In this document: one piece after another, positions 11,285 through 23,559 of the stretch
How positions within the stretch are numbered: the first letter of the stretch is position 1
Layout of the letters: each line of letters starts with the position of its first letter
Source: Parascedosporium putredinis
Taxonomy: Eukaryota; Ascomycota; Sordariomycetes; Microascales; Microascaceae
Direction of reading: 5' to 3'
Assembly (NCBI GenBank): GCA_949357655.1
Contig: CASHTG010000001.1
Location: 186,001 to 250,000, forward strand
DNA length: 64,000 nt
Translations under genes and position numbers: made by a program
The notes under the pieces: model-generated
What the model was told of the DNA's origin: nothing
Database searches by the model: none
The model's input: the letters and a program-made list of their open reading frames with translations, nothing else

Positions 11285-12693
11285 CAATCTGCTAACTGTT
11301 CGGAGTGGGAAAAGATAGCCCAAGTTTATGGATCGGCTCGTTGGTCAGCACAACAAACTTTGAAAAATATTTTGCCTTTTACTTTTGATCTCTTAATTTC
11401 TTCAATGTATAATGTAAACGACACCCGGCAGTTCTAAAGGGGCGCGGTGTGAAGAGTAATTTGGCAATGGGAGAAGAACGGGTCACCTCGTACACGCATT
11501 CGTGGTGGGGTTGGGCACGCCCTCTGGGGACTGCACCAGCGGGTCGCCGAGCTCTTTGGGAGCCATTGATGACAGTGAAGATAGTGTGAGGGCGAGGTGG
11601 GTTGGCGGTGTGTACGAGCAGGGAGTTTCACGCTCTTTTCTCTTGTTGAGTTGAGCTAGGTGGTTTTTCTCCCTCTCCTTTCCTCCTTGCTCGCTCGCCT
11701 CGAACGCCTGCCTCCAAGGCTCAAACGTGGGGGACTGTCGATTCCCCCTCACAGTGATGTTCACAAAGAAGGGTCCAAGCCCTGGGATAGGTGGGCGGGG
11801 TAAAGATTTACCAAGTATACTTTGGCCGCAAGAGCTATTGGAAGCCAGTGTCGTTATAAATCAGTGAATGGGATCTTTAGGATCATGGGATTCCAGCTAT
11901 ACTTGCCTTTTGGGGAAATTGGCGGGGGAGCAGCTGAAGATCAGATCATCCCAAGTGATGGATGCCTTGTAGCGTTCTTTTCTTTGCTAGAACTAGATCG
12001 CTAGAAGAGACTCTGGACTCAAGCCCCGGAATGAGTAGCTTGTATACTGTATGACTCCTACAGTGCCCTCAAGATTTCCTCAACTTTCGTTAGGCAAGTG
12101 CGATACATCTTCGCACCCTTATGCCCACCCCGCTTCCTCCCGAGTTCGCCGGAAGCGTCCTTGTCTGTTTCGAGGCCAAACCAGACAGGCCGGATCCGGT
12201 AGGCACCTAATAGATCCGGGCTGGAGTGTGCATGTACGATTGCATTTCCACAAGCTTTCGCTACTCAATCCAACCCAGCTGCTCAAATTCCATCTGCCCA
12301 ATCGATTTTTAGTTATCTTTTCTTTGTTTGCCCTTTGTTTTCCCCCTTTCTCTCCTTAGGCTGCGAAGATCCGCTCCTTTGACTGGAGCTCTGCGATAAT
12401 ACCAGACCACACATACGCCCACTCTCCCGCCTCGATCCGCAGACGTCATCAGCCGATCCGGACCCCTCCGCCACCTGACTGCGACAGAACTACAAGTAAG
12501 AAAGCATCGGCCAGCTCCATACATCTCCTACTCCCTCTACAAGGAACCCTTATCTAAGGGCTTATTTAATTGTATTGATTCCCTTTTGTTTGATGAGGTC
12601 GCCGTAGCTATCGGGGTATACGACAAGCATTTACGGTGCCTAGACACACGGCATAAACACCTTCGCCCCCAACAGTCGCGATTTGCGACGACA
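11285..12693. other. Divergent intergenic region, aprataxin-like / NAD kinase
   Basis: Both genes point away from this 1.4-kb spacer. A minus-strand frame at 11483-11764 contains a possible short peptide from ATG about 11565, but it has no recognisable motif. The part near 12500-12690 is the likely NAD kinase 5' UTR. No RNA gene seen. Confidence 0.45.
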
Positions 12694-14708
12694 ATGGTAG
12701 AGATTACGGAGACCGAGAAGCACGTCGTCTTCGACGATGACGGGCACAGCTCCTCGAGCGACGGGGAGGGACACGACCGTGCCGAAATGGAGGTAGGTTT
12801 CAATCCCCTCTTTTCCCTTTATGATATACGTGGATCTCATCCCGATCCTGCCCCGAATTGCCCTGGAAGCGGCGAGATATGGGAAACTTCTACACCGTTC
12901 ATTGAAGGGCCCCTTCCATCCCTTTCCAATTCTAACATGCTTTCTGTGATTTCGAGCTGCAGGTCACCTTTGATCCTGGTAAGACACATCGCCGGAAAAG
13001 CTCTCTCGACGTTATGCACGTCGCCATGCCCTCGTGGAAACAACCCAAGAAGAAGACCGATTGCATGGTGCACCAATTCCTTGAAAGCCAACTTCGCGCC
13101 CAGGATCCTTCTGCTTCTTCCTCTTCTTCTTCGTCGTCGGCGATACTAGACAACGACTCCGAGTTCACCCACCGGAAGCCTTCCGCCTCGACGTCGTCGA
13201 AACCCGAGTTTGACACCCACCCTGTCTACAGCGGGACCTTAGAGCCCGTGCAAGAGGCCAGCAGCTCCACAAATGACAGCGCCGAAGCTCCCACCTTCCC
13301 TCCGCAGAGTGACATGCCTGTTCGACCCAAGCCTCGCGCCCTATCCACCGGAAACTTAGGCCAGTCTGATCAGCAGGCGTGGGCGGACAAGACCTTGCAC
13401 AAAATTGTCGCCTGCGATGACTTCGACGAAAATGGCAACCTTCCCATCCGCGCGGCCCAGCCAATCCCGTCTGCGCAGATGGACGAAACCCTGACAAGTC
13501 GACTTTTGACTAAGAAGCAACTAAGTGAGATGGCCTGGGGTGTCCGAGAGCTGAGCCGAAGACTGGGTAGCATACGTCTGAAGCCTAAAGTGAAGAGTCT
13601 CTTCATTCTCACTAAGATTCACGACCGGGATCTGATTCCCAAGACGAGGGACCTAGCGCTCTGGCTCCTATCACCTGAGAGGAACCGCCGGTATACCATC
13701 TACGTAGAGGATCGGCTCAAGGACGATAAGCGATTCGACTCCCAGGGCCTCATCCAATCGGTATGTAAGGAATACGCCGCCAAGGTGGGCGCGGATGAGG
13801 CTACCTGCTTCGAGAGGGTCAACAAGCAGCTGCGCTACTGGAGCGCCGAAGCCTGCGTCTCCAAGCCTCACCTCTTTGACTTTGTCATCACTTTGGGCGG
13901 CGATGGAACTGTGCTCTTTGCTAGCTGGCTCTTCCAGGGCGTTGTGCCTCCGGTAATCAGCTTCGCCCTCGGCAGTCTTGGTTTCATGACCAAATTCGAC
14001 TTTGCCGACTACCAGTCCATTCTTACGGGGCCTTTGACAAGGGCGTCACCGTGAGCCTGCGCCTACGCTTCGAAGGCACCGTCATGCGCGCCATCAAATC
14101 TAAACCCTCAGCGGACTCGCCCTACTCAGATGAAACTGAAGATGAATACAATCGGAGGAGGGACTTGATCGAAGAGCTTATCGGCGAGGAGAACGACGAC
14201 GTGCGTACCCACCGCCCCGACGGGACCTTTGAAGTGCTCAATGAAGTCGTCGTGGACCGTGGGCCCAACCCCACCCTGTCCAACCTCGATCTCTTTGGCG
14301 ACGATGAGCACTTCACCTCCATCCTTGCCGACGGCATCTGCGTGTCCACTCCGACGGGTTCCACCGCCTACAACCTCGCCGCCGGCGGCTCCTCTGCCAC
14401 CCCGAAAATCCCATCATGCTTGTCACCTCCATCTGCCCCCACACCCTCTCCTTCCGTCCCATTGTCCTCCCCGACACCATTGTCCTCCGCGTCGGCGTCC
14501 CCTACGACTCCCGCACCAGCTCCTGGGCCAGCTTCGACGGCCGCGAACGCGTTGAACTTCATCCCGGTGACTACGTCACCATTAGCGCCAGCCGCTTCCC
14601 CTTTGCTACCGTCCAGGAGACGGCCGTCGAAGTGAGGACTGGATCAATAGCATCAGCGGGAAGCTTGGGTGGAACACGAGGCAGAAGCAGAAACACTTTC
14701 GCGACTGA
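12694..14708 (+). CDS. NAD(+) kinase, Utr1/Pos5 type
   Basis: Phosphorylates NAD(H) to NADP(H) using ATP, supplying reductive power; probably cytosolic since no targeting peptide is visible. Exon 1 is 12694-12792 (MVEITETEKHVVFDDDGHSS) with GTAGGT donor; exon 2 starts at 12963 after a CAG acceptor, with VTFDPGKTHRRKSSLDV. A Ser-rich N-terminal extension is followed by RELSRRLGSIRLKPKVKS, the catalytic LGGDGTVLFASWLFQ (about residue 345), LGSLGFMTKFDF, then EVVVDRGPNPTLSNLDLF and STPTGSTAYNLAAGGS. The C-terminus ends KLGWNTRQKQKHFRD. Three frame breaks, each equal to one missing base, lie at GGGG 14027-14030, CC about 14391 and GG about 14622; only the final frame gives the conserved end and TGA at 14706. 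About 615 residues. Confidence 0.94.
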
Positions 14709-15662
14709 AAAGGCTGGCTATGGGGTGCTAGGAACGCAACCGTGAACACATGAAATGATTTTTCCCTTTTCTTTTCTTATTCTGTTTTCTCCTTCGGCGC
14801 ACGGGGCCCCCATCAGGAGTTTTAATTGATTTCTTTCCCATGGGTGAGACGGTGAGAGGGAGAGAAGGAAAGGAAGGAAGGCATGATATGGTGTTTTGAG
14901 TTGTGCGCGTGTGTGTGCATATGGAAAAGTCTATATATCTTTACCGTATTTTTGTTCTCTCCCTCTCCCGCTTTCATGTACTACTCTCTCTCCCCTAGCC
15001 AGTCACCCCCAGTCCAGCCTATAGATGATGGCAGAAGGTGTGGTGTCATAAAATGGTTGTTTCTCGATGCCACCGTCAACAACCTTCCATGCCAGCATTT
15101 TCTGCATATATCCATATAGACAGAATATATATAAATATAAGTCAAACAGCGCGACCCTAAGAGGCCATTGGATCGCCTACTTTTTATATCTTGTTATTAC
15201 TTCACCTCAGCAATAATAATACAGGGCAAGCAGCTGGCACCAAGCCTCCCTACCTGTAAGATATTTTATCGTGAGTATAAACTCCTTGGGAGTTGATTGA
15301 AATGGTAATCTCTGTTGTTTGGATAACGTCCCGTCTAACCAAGGGAGACTAATGTGTCAAGAAGACAACCATGCGATAGATTGAGCACCATCGAGATGAG
15401 CTACCATTTTTCCGTCATAAAACTCATTAGAGTAGGGAAGACAAGGGGTGATGCGAAATGACAATTCATGTCCTAAGATAGAGAAGCGACGACGGAAAAC
15501 GAAAGGGGAAAAAGAGAAAAATACTAAGAGTAAGAAAAAGAAGTGTCCTGTAAAGCGCCGCAATCATGTGGTGTGATGTAACGTGGTTTTTTGCATCAAA
15601 CAAGTCCCAAAACCATCTCCATGCCGTCTCTATATCTGCCTACCCAAGAGGAGAAGAGCTAG
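14709..15662. other. Intergenic, convergent 3' ends
   Basis: This spacer holds the 3' UTRs of the NAD kinase (+) and eIF4E-like (-) genes. AT-rich tracts occur at about 15110-15230 (ATATATATAAATATA-like). No ORF with recognisable content. Confidence 0.5.
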
Positions 15663-16712
15663 CTATCGTCCTCTTCCTCTTTTCTTGGCGGCAGCAGCAG
15701 CAGCCTCCCTCTCGGCGTTCCTCTTTTGGGAATCAAGGACGGCCTGGAGCTCCGGTGGAGCCTTGAAACCTGCATGGTCAGCATGTTTCTTGTAGAAGTA
15801 GTTGTCAGGCTTAGGGCGAAGCTCAGGGGGAGCTCTTCAAGGACACAGGCGAGGATGCCGTCGATGGATTTCTGCTTAGAGGAGTCGCGGTGCCAAACGG
15901 TGATGTTGTGGGAGTTGAAGCGGACACTGAGTCCGACTCCGCAGAGCTGGTCATCTGTAGGGCGAGCCAAAAGACCCTCCTTGTTAGTTTATGGAAACCT
16001 AGAGGCGGGGAGATGGGGGAACCACAAAGGGCGCTGCCTAGGATTAAAGCATACCGGTATCAAGGGCGCTCTCAAACTTCTCGCCAATGGCGAGGAGCTG
16101 CACACGAGTCCATACGTCAGGACCGGCATTTTTGGGGACGCGGAAGGTCCATGAGCCGCCGTTGATGTTGCGACGATCTTCCCAAATGGGGCGGAAGCCT
16201 TGCTTGAAGAGGTAGATGGACTCGCGCATCTTGATCTGGTCAACAGGTGTATTATTGTTGTACCGCCAAAAGTCCTGGACGGACTCGATTTGGCTGCCAA
16301 GTTGCTCGAATTCGGCTTGATACTCTTGGTCATCTTTTCGCTCCTTGTTTTGTCTGGAATAGAGGCTCACGCAATTACAGAGGTTAATAGTTGGCCACGA
16401 GCTTAAGAGTGAGGGTGCGGGGCAGTGGGGGAGCATAGTGGGATGGGAGAGAGAGAGAGAGAGAGGGAGGGAGGGAGAAAGATGTGGCAAGCAGAAGAGC
16501 GGGGCAGGAGAGCAGAGAAACTGAAGGACCCGTGAAGCTTACCTATCAAAGTAAACATTCCAATAGTGCTGTGTGGGCAGAGGCCTCATGGTCTTGAGAA
16601 AGTTGCGCTTCGCATCATCGCGCTTCTCGGCCGGCGAGGAGACACCATCGGGGTCGGTGCTCTGAGCAAGTCCGGAGAGGCCCCTCGTGAAGAGAGCTGG
16701 TCGCGTAGCCAT
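15663..16712 (-). CDS. eIF4E-family cap-binding protein, class II (4EHP/nCBP-like)
   Basis: Binds the mRNA 5' cap; class II members usually modulate or repress translation rather than act as the main initiation factor. Exon 1 is 16712-16543 (MATRPALFTRGLSG, ending HYWNVYFDR); exon 2 is 16353-16055 (SVQDFWRYNNNTPVDQIKMR, GFRPIWEDRRNINGGSWTF, RVQLLAIGEKFE); exon 3 starts near 15985 (CGVGLSVRFNSHNITVWHRD). Tyr in EYQAEFEQLG aligns with the first cap-stacking Trp of canonical eIF4E, as in 4EHP, while the WED motif is kept. The C-terminus after LPLSFALSPDNYFYKKHA is an Ala/Lys/Arg-rich tail ending KKRGRGR. One missing base at 15808-15809 and an uncertain phase at the exon 2/3 junction. About 264 residues. 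Confidence 0.9.
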
Positions 16713-19236
16713 GGATGCTGCGTCCGTTTTGTTTGGTTGGGCGGTGGTTCGGTATGAGTTGTGTATGGAATGCACGGGGAGAATAGACTCGGTGAGCGTA
16801 TGCGGTAGTGTATATGTAGGTGCAATGCAATGCGAGATGCGCTCGGGAGGCGGGAAGACGGGAGAATAGAAGCAGGGAAAAATGTGGTTGAGAGAAGAAG
16901 AGAGGAGGTTTGGCGGTTGCAGTGAAGTTGTATGTGGGATAAGGGAAGTGGTATGTTTCGGGGATGTGGCACGTTGGTGGGTAGGTGTGGTGTGGTAGGA
17001 GTTGGAGGGGTTCCACTGCGCGCGCACGAGGGAGAATGAAGAATGGACCGGGTTGCAGAGTGATTGAAGCACGATGAATTATAGATGTCTAGGATGAGCT
17101 GAGGGGAAGGGAGGGGGGCACGGGCCGGAATGCGCAGTGCTAGCCACTCGCAGTTGTCAATCACCAGTCCCAATCCATTAATAACGACGACCTCCTTCAA
17201 GCGCAGGGCCAGTGGACGAAGAGACAAAATAAGAAAGGGGCACTGGAATAAGCCTTCCAAGACCAAGCGCAGCCATGAATAACGAGATTTAGCGAATCAT
17301 ATCTCCTGCTCCTCCCTTTTCTTTTCCTTGGTTACATGGAAGACAAAACCCCGAACATTGAGACATCATCAAGGCGAGACGCACCTTCTGTGACAACCGC
17401 GGAGAGATCCACGAAACGAAACCATGACCATGTTCGGCGGCTACGACCTCCCTCAAGAGGGCAGGTACAGAGGTGGAGGTGGGGCAAGGGGAACGTGGCG
17501 GGGACGGTCAGGGACCAGACAGGGACTGGGCAGGGGTTGATGGGCATGAACCGAGCTCAGGTGTCAATCTACAGGGCGCAATGTGATTTGGCCATGAATC
17601 CAATGCCTCAGTGCTCGAGCTTATGTTGTCTCTGTGACAATCAACGCCCAGCTACCCCTCCCTGAGACCACAGGGTCAAGAGCCTCAGCGTTCAAAGGAA
17701 CTAGCTGGCTCTCTCAGGTACTACTTCGTATCTATCCATTAGAATTGATCCATTACATTTCGCTGACTACGAAGTAGAACTTTCATCGTAGGCCTTTATT
17801 AGGGGTAATAAAGTTAGGCCAGTGCCTCCCTCTAGCTAACGTCGATCCACTAGGACAGACTAGCCAAGCTCTTGTGAAGGCAGGTTACCCCTCAATCCCG
17901 GCATGATGAAGGCAGCTTGACAAGTCGTTCGCCCAAGCACAGTCATTCGATGTGTTGTCTACCTGGGAGAAGATACCTGGTGGCGGGTCGCCTGGAGGGG
18001 CTCTAGAACATTGATGTCAAATAGGGAATGGGAATCCTTTTCGCTTAGTGTGTAATATTCTAGGGGAGGACGGACAACAGTGTAGGATTGAGGTCGGGTG
18101 CAGAAGCTGTACTATCGTCTCAAGCTGTTGTCGTAGGTCACCCTTGAGCATAATACCTTATTTGACCCTGATCAACTCTCACACAGATGGACGGACGAGA
18201 AGTAGGCGAGCAGCAGCTAACGGAGCCAGTGAGTTTGGAAGACAGCGTCGCTACATCTCCTTGACAACAGTAAACCACGGTCCTGAAACGGGCGATAATG
18301 TCGGTTCGGATTCCGAACATTGAACGCCCACCACCATAATACCAGCTGCGCCTTTCACTTGCAGCCTGTCCCTTCGTTGTGCTAATTTTCGTTTTTCCTT
18401 TGCTTTCTTCTTTTCTTCTTGCCCTTTTTCCTCTTGCCCTCCTCATTTTCAATCAATACGGGTATCGAAATTTTGCTGAACTGCAGTTGGCGGAAAGTGC
18501 TTTCTACTTCTAGCCTCATTGAGTCTCAATCGCGATGGGAGAGCTTCGATTGAACGGTGCCCCGAGGTGGCAAAGAATGCTCATCAGAGCTTGAGCTCAG
18601 AGGTAGCCCATGCCTCGACCCCAGCAATCTTGCGGCGATCAGCGTGTCAATCCCCGGTTGCTACACAAGTGGTCCCTGAGAAGGAGTCAGCCAATATCAA
18701 ATAAAAAAGTTAGGATGGGGAGCGAGCCAGGATGGAAACGCTCCACTGCCGCGCCCGTGCGCCAAGGAAGAACGCCCCATCAGCATTGTATCAAGTTGAT
18801 TAAAAGGCATCATATTCAGTTCAACGAATCCAGCTCGAGTTTTCATACTGTTATCTAAGCTCAATAGAAAAGGAAGCCGGTTGCAAACAAGGGAGAAGGC
18901 CAGAGCGAAGGTGGAGAGCGGGCCGAGCCTATTCCTTCCTTTGATAAGTGAGGTCTAACGATGCTTGTTATTCCAGGCAAGTGAAATTGGCTGGCCGGTT
19001 TCAGCTACTTCCACCACCAGCTGTGTGCAGTTGCAGAAAGAAGAGAGGTGGTTTTTTTCTTCCACGCCTCGAAGCCCGCCCATATTCGCCTCATAGAAAA
19101 CCCCATGATTGAATCAACTTCAAGTTCTGCATTTTCGAGTACAGCTTTTGGTTCGGCTGCTCATCTAGGTTTAATCTTCTCATAGCACCAAATTTTATTG
19201 CCTATCCTCTTCCGGGGAACTCGGGAAGAAAATTTG
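16713..19236. other. Divergent intergenic region with TACGAAGTA inverted pair
   Basis: A 2.5-kb spacer between divergent genes. The reading frames at 16539-17266 (-) are simple-sequence shadows upstream of the eIF4E-like start. At 17721-17730 and 17768-17777 there is an exact 10-bp inverted repeat, ctacttcgta / tacgaagtag. C/T-rich tracts at 18380-18440 are consistent with promoter sequence. No gene recognised. Confidence 0.5.
17721..17777. repeat. 10-bp inverted repeat, TACTTCGTA / TACGAAGTA arms
   Basis: Arms 17721-17730 and 17768-17777 are exact reverse complements, separated by 37 nt. The same 9-mer recurs at 7826-7834, 31893-31901, 36450-36458 and 49651-49659, always outside coding exons. 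It could be a remnant of short inverted-repeat elements or a protein-binding site; function unknown. Confidence 0.7.
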
Positions 19237-22200
19237 ATGGTAAAGAAGGGCAAGGCCAAGGCCGCACCTGCTGCCCCGCCGGTCAAGGATGCCTCGTCCG
19301 GCGGCCCCTCCTCCAGGGGAGGCGGTAGCGGTGGTCCGGGCTCCGGCTCCGGCTCCGGCCCCAAGGGGAAAAAGGGCGCCCCCGATCCCAGCCAGCAGGT
19401 TCCCGAATCGCATCTCCTTGCACCGCCCAAGCCTACAGTGAAGCAGATTATTGGTGGCTCCTCCTGGACGGGCAAGCTGCCTGTGAACCTGTTCAACGAG
19501 TTATGCCAAAAGCAGAAGTGGAATCAACCCGTGTACGACATGAAGAAGACACCCGAGGGTTTCTCATGCTGGGTCTCGCTGAGCGCCAAGGACCCTAAGA
19601 CCCAGGAGTTGATCAAGCTTGAGCCCTTCAAGATACCCGCCTCCCACAAACACCTACTCACCAAACCTACCGCCCTCGAGGCCCGCCATTACGCCGCTAC
19701 CTACGCCCTCTTTCGGGTCTGCAGCATGCAGAACCGCCATGCGGTGCTGCCTCCAGACTTTCGCTCTTTGTGGAAAGAGTTTGCCTCCCTCAAAACTCAG
19801 GACGTCAAAGATGGTAAAGAGTGGATGTATAGCGCCGATCCCTTCAAGACTTACCGCGATCGGGAGGACGCCAAGGCGGCGGCGGAGAAGAAGAGGCAGG
19901 AGGCCAAGGCTGCCGCTGAGAAGGCAAAGTCTATGCCGGGTGCTTCTGGTCTCGCCTTGAGGGGTTCCGTTCTCGACTCTTCGGGTAAACCCTCCAACCT
20001 CATGAAGGGCTGGAGCATTGCGCCTAAGATTGAGATGGGGAAGAGGGTGAGGGTCCAGCTCGAAGGCCTCCTGCGGCGAACCTCGACTTGGAACCCCTAC
20101 GGGGTCCAGATACCTGCGGATGAGAGGAAGAGAATTGTGGCTGAGTTTACCAGGCTCGGCTTCCGCCCAAGCCATATCGAAGAGGCAGCCTCGTACTGCA
20201 AGGACAAGGAGGAAACCCTTGAATGGCTACTAATCCACGTCCCCGAGGATGATTTACCATCCTGGGCACTCCCGGAAAGCTACGCCGCTGGAATAAGCGT
20301 CGGCGCAACCGACCTGAAGCGCGAGGCGGCCATTAAGCGCCTCTCTCTCCCGGGCTACTCGGTCGATCTCTGTCGGCAGGTCTATGACCGGGCGGGGGCG
20401 AGGAAGGCAAGGCTGCCGAATCTCTCCAGCGAATCTTGCTGGATAAAGCTGATGATGCCGCACCCGACACCACTGAGAATGACGACGATGGCCTTTACTT
20501 TGGCACGCCTGAGGAGAACTGGCAAGAGGAGACCGAAAGTCTTGAGTCGGTCTTTGGTGACAAGTTTAAGCGGGAGTCTACCAGCCTTATCCAAGTCCGC
20601 CTCGATGACGTTACGGACCACAGCAAAAAGTGGTCAACGCCACCGTCCAGTTCCGCATGTCGCCCAGTTATCCTGCGCAGCTACTCCTCGGCATAGTCGC
20701 CAATCTCCCCTCCTACATCAAGCTGGCCCTCTTGCGAAAAGCGCTTGAATACGTGGAAGAGTCCCTCAAGGGAGAGCCTATGAAAATGTACTTTGTCGTG
20801 GACTGGATCCAGCAAAACATCCATGGTATTGTCGAGAACCCCGGGAACCTACTTGACATCTCCTCGGTCTCGTCCGCGGCCTCCGAGTCGCATACTGCGG
20901 GTGCTAAGCCTCTACGATCTGGAAGGAGAAGGCCACCGGCCCCAAAACCTATCAAGTGGGCCTCTGACATCGCATCTACAGCGGCGTGGCAACAGAGACA
21001 GGAGACTCCTGGGTGGAGGGAAATGCTCGCGGGCCGCAAGAAGTTACCGGCGTGGAGGGTCAAGGAGCAAATTGTTAGGACTGTAGCCCAGAACAACGTC
21101 ACCATCATCAGCGGCGAGACGGGATCGGGAAAATCGACGCAATCCGTTCAGTTCATCCTGGATGATCTCTACTCTGAGGGTCTCGGCAAGTGTGTTAACA
21201 TGTTCGTCACGCAGCCCCGGCGAATTTCTGCCCTCGGATTGGCGGATAGAGTGGCCGAGGAGAGGTGTTCTAAGGTGGGTGAGGAGGTTGGCTATGCTAT
21301 CCGCGGCGAATCCCGCCGCGGCCCCGACACTCGGATAACTTTTGTCACGACCGGTGTCCTTTGCGGCGTCTCCAAGTTTCAGGCGGTCGCATTGAAGATG
21401 TTATTGCATCAATTGCCGATGTCAGCCATATCGTCGTTGACGAGGTCCACGAAAGGAGCCTTGACACTGACTTTTTGCTTACCATTATCCGGGAGGTCAT
21501 GAGACGCAAGAATGACGTCTTGAAGCTTGTCCTCATGAGTGCCACACTAGATGCGGCCTCATTCAGGAATTACTTTGCTGCCGAGGGCTTGAGCGTGGGT
21601 CTGGTGGAAATCGAAGGTCGGACTTTCCCCGTTGAGGATTATTATCTAGACGACATTGTCCACCTCACCGGCTTCCAGCCTGATGGCTACGACCAATATT
21701 ACGGCGACGGAGGCCTGGATGGCGAGGCCGTAGGCAAAACCATCCAGAAGCTTGGCCATCGGATCAACTATAGTCTCATCGCGGAGACGGCTCGCGCCAT
21801 TGACTCGGAACTTTTAGCGGCTAAGAAGGCGGGGGCATCCTCGTGTTCCTCCCGGGCGTAGCCGAGATCAATCAGGCGTGCCATATGCTACGCTCGCTCG
21901 GGTCCTTGCACGTCTTGCCCCTCCATGCATCGCTAGAGACTAAGGAGCAGAAGCGAGTCTTTGCGCGCGCCCCGCCAGGAAGCGCAAGGTCGTGGTCGCG
22001 ACCAACGTGGCCGAGACATCCATCACCATTGACGACATCGTTGCGGTCATCGATAGCGGCAAGGTCAAGGAGACGACCTTTGACCCTCAAAACAACATGC
22101 GAAAGCTCGAAGAGAACTGGGCCTCCCGAGCCGCGTGTAAGCAGCGGCGTGGCCGTGCCGGTCGCGTGCAGGAGGGCAGGTGCTACAAACTCTTCACGAG

Positions 22201-23559
22201 GAACCTGGAACAGCAGATGGCCGAGCGGCCCGAGCCGAGATCAGGCGCGTGCCCCTCGAGCAGCTCTGCCTGTCCGTACGCGCCATGGGCATCCGTGACG
22301 TGACAGACTTTCTCGGCCGGTCACCGACCCCGCCCGACGCCACGGCCGTGGAGGGCGCGATCAAGATTCTCCGTCGCATGGGCGCGCTTGACGGCGACGA
22401 GCTGACGGCTCTGGGTCGCCAGCTGTCCATGATCCCCGCCGATCTTCGCTGTGGAAAGCTCATGATTTACGGTAGCATCTTTGGCTGCCTCGACGACAGC
22501 GTCACCGTTGCGGCCATCCTCAGCACCAAGTGCCCTTTTGTCGCCCCCGCAGAGAAGCGTGACCTCGCCCGTGACGCCCGTGCCCACTTCTCCCGCGGCG
22601 ACGGAGACCTGCTGACAGACCTAAACGCCTTTCAGCAGTGGAACAGCATGATGCGCAACCGCGTGCCGCAGCGGCAGGTTCGCGCCTTTTGCGAAGAAAA
22701 CTTCCTCTCCTACCAAACCCTCTCCGATATCGCCTCCACCCGCATCCAGTACTACGCTGCCTTATCTGAGGCGGGTATAACCTCGCCTTCGTCCGTCTCT
22801 GACTCGGGGCCACGCTCATCCTCTTCCTCGCCCTTCTCTTCTTCCTCTCCGGCTGGCGCTTCTTCCCCTGACATATCCAACAACTCGCTCCTCCGTGCCG
22901 TTACGGCTGCCGCCTTTACCCCTCAAATCGCCCGTATCCAGTTCCCGGACAAGAAATTTATCAGCTCCGTCTCCGGCGCCGTGGAGATGGACCCAGAAGC
23001 TCGTATGATCAAGTACTTTACGCAGGACAACGGCCGTGTTTTCATTCACCCGAGCAGCACCTTGTTTGGCGCGCAGTCCTTCCCCAGCGGCGCTGCCTTT
23101 GTCTCGTACTTTAGCTTGATCTCTACGAGCAAGATCTTCATCCGAGACCTAACTCGTAAGTCGTCTCTCCTTCTACCTTTCTTTTCCCTTTTCCTTTCTT
23201 TTTATAGTGTACATTATTTATTACTCCCTCCCTTTCGAGATTCGTTCCTTATAACTTACATTTGCTAGCTCTCAATGCGTACACCCTTCTCCTCTTCGCC
23301 GGCCCAATCACCCTCGACACCCTCGGTCGCGGCCTCCTCCTAGACGGCTGGCTCCGTCTCCGTGGTTGGGCCCGCGTCGGTGTTCTAGCCTCCAGGCTAC
23401 GCCGGCTCCTCGATGGAGTCATCGCTCGGCGTGTTGAAGGCGATGAACTCGATAGGGGGCTCAAACCCCAACGTGGCCAGTGGGCTTGGCGGGCGCGACG
23501 CAGACGAGGTCATCAGTCTCGTCACGCGGCTCGTCGAGTTTGATGGATTGGACGCGTAA
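19237..23559 (+). CDS. DExH-box RNA helicase, DHX57/YLR419W type
   Basis: Large ATP-dependent RNA helicase of the DEAH/RHA family, about 1,400 residues, the normal size for fungal YLR419W-like proteins. Start ATG 19237 (MVKKGKAKAAPAAPP). Order: Gly/Ser-rich N-terminus; a double-stranded-RNA-binding-like region (FNELCQKQKWNQPVYDMKK, ARHYAATYALFRV); a UBA-like segment (FTRLGFRPSHIEEAASYC); an RWD-like region (SVFGDKFKRES, TVQFRMSPSYPAQL); Walker A GETGSGKSTQ (about 625); DEVHERS (about 733); SATLD; TNVAETSIT; QRRGRAGR (about 969); HA2 and an OB-fold end (NAYTLLLFAGPITLDTLGRG). A 113-nt intron spans 23156-23268. Six frame breaks, each one missing base, lie at 20394-20398, 20625-20629, 21360-21362, 21831-21835, 21970-21973 and about 22235; a further change near 23450 precedes LVTRLVEFDGLDA and TAA 23557. 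Confidence 0.94.

Noticed and set aside
11483..11764. Minus-strand peptide upstream of the aprataxin-like gene
   Set aside because: About 27 codons from the only internal ATG, no motif, and no convincing donor leading into the next gene.
16539..17266. Long minus-strand frames upstream of the eIF4E-like start
   Set aside because: They are open through C/T-rich promoter sequence and share no homology; the true start at 16712 is supported by the exon structure.
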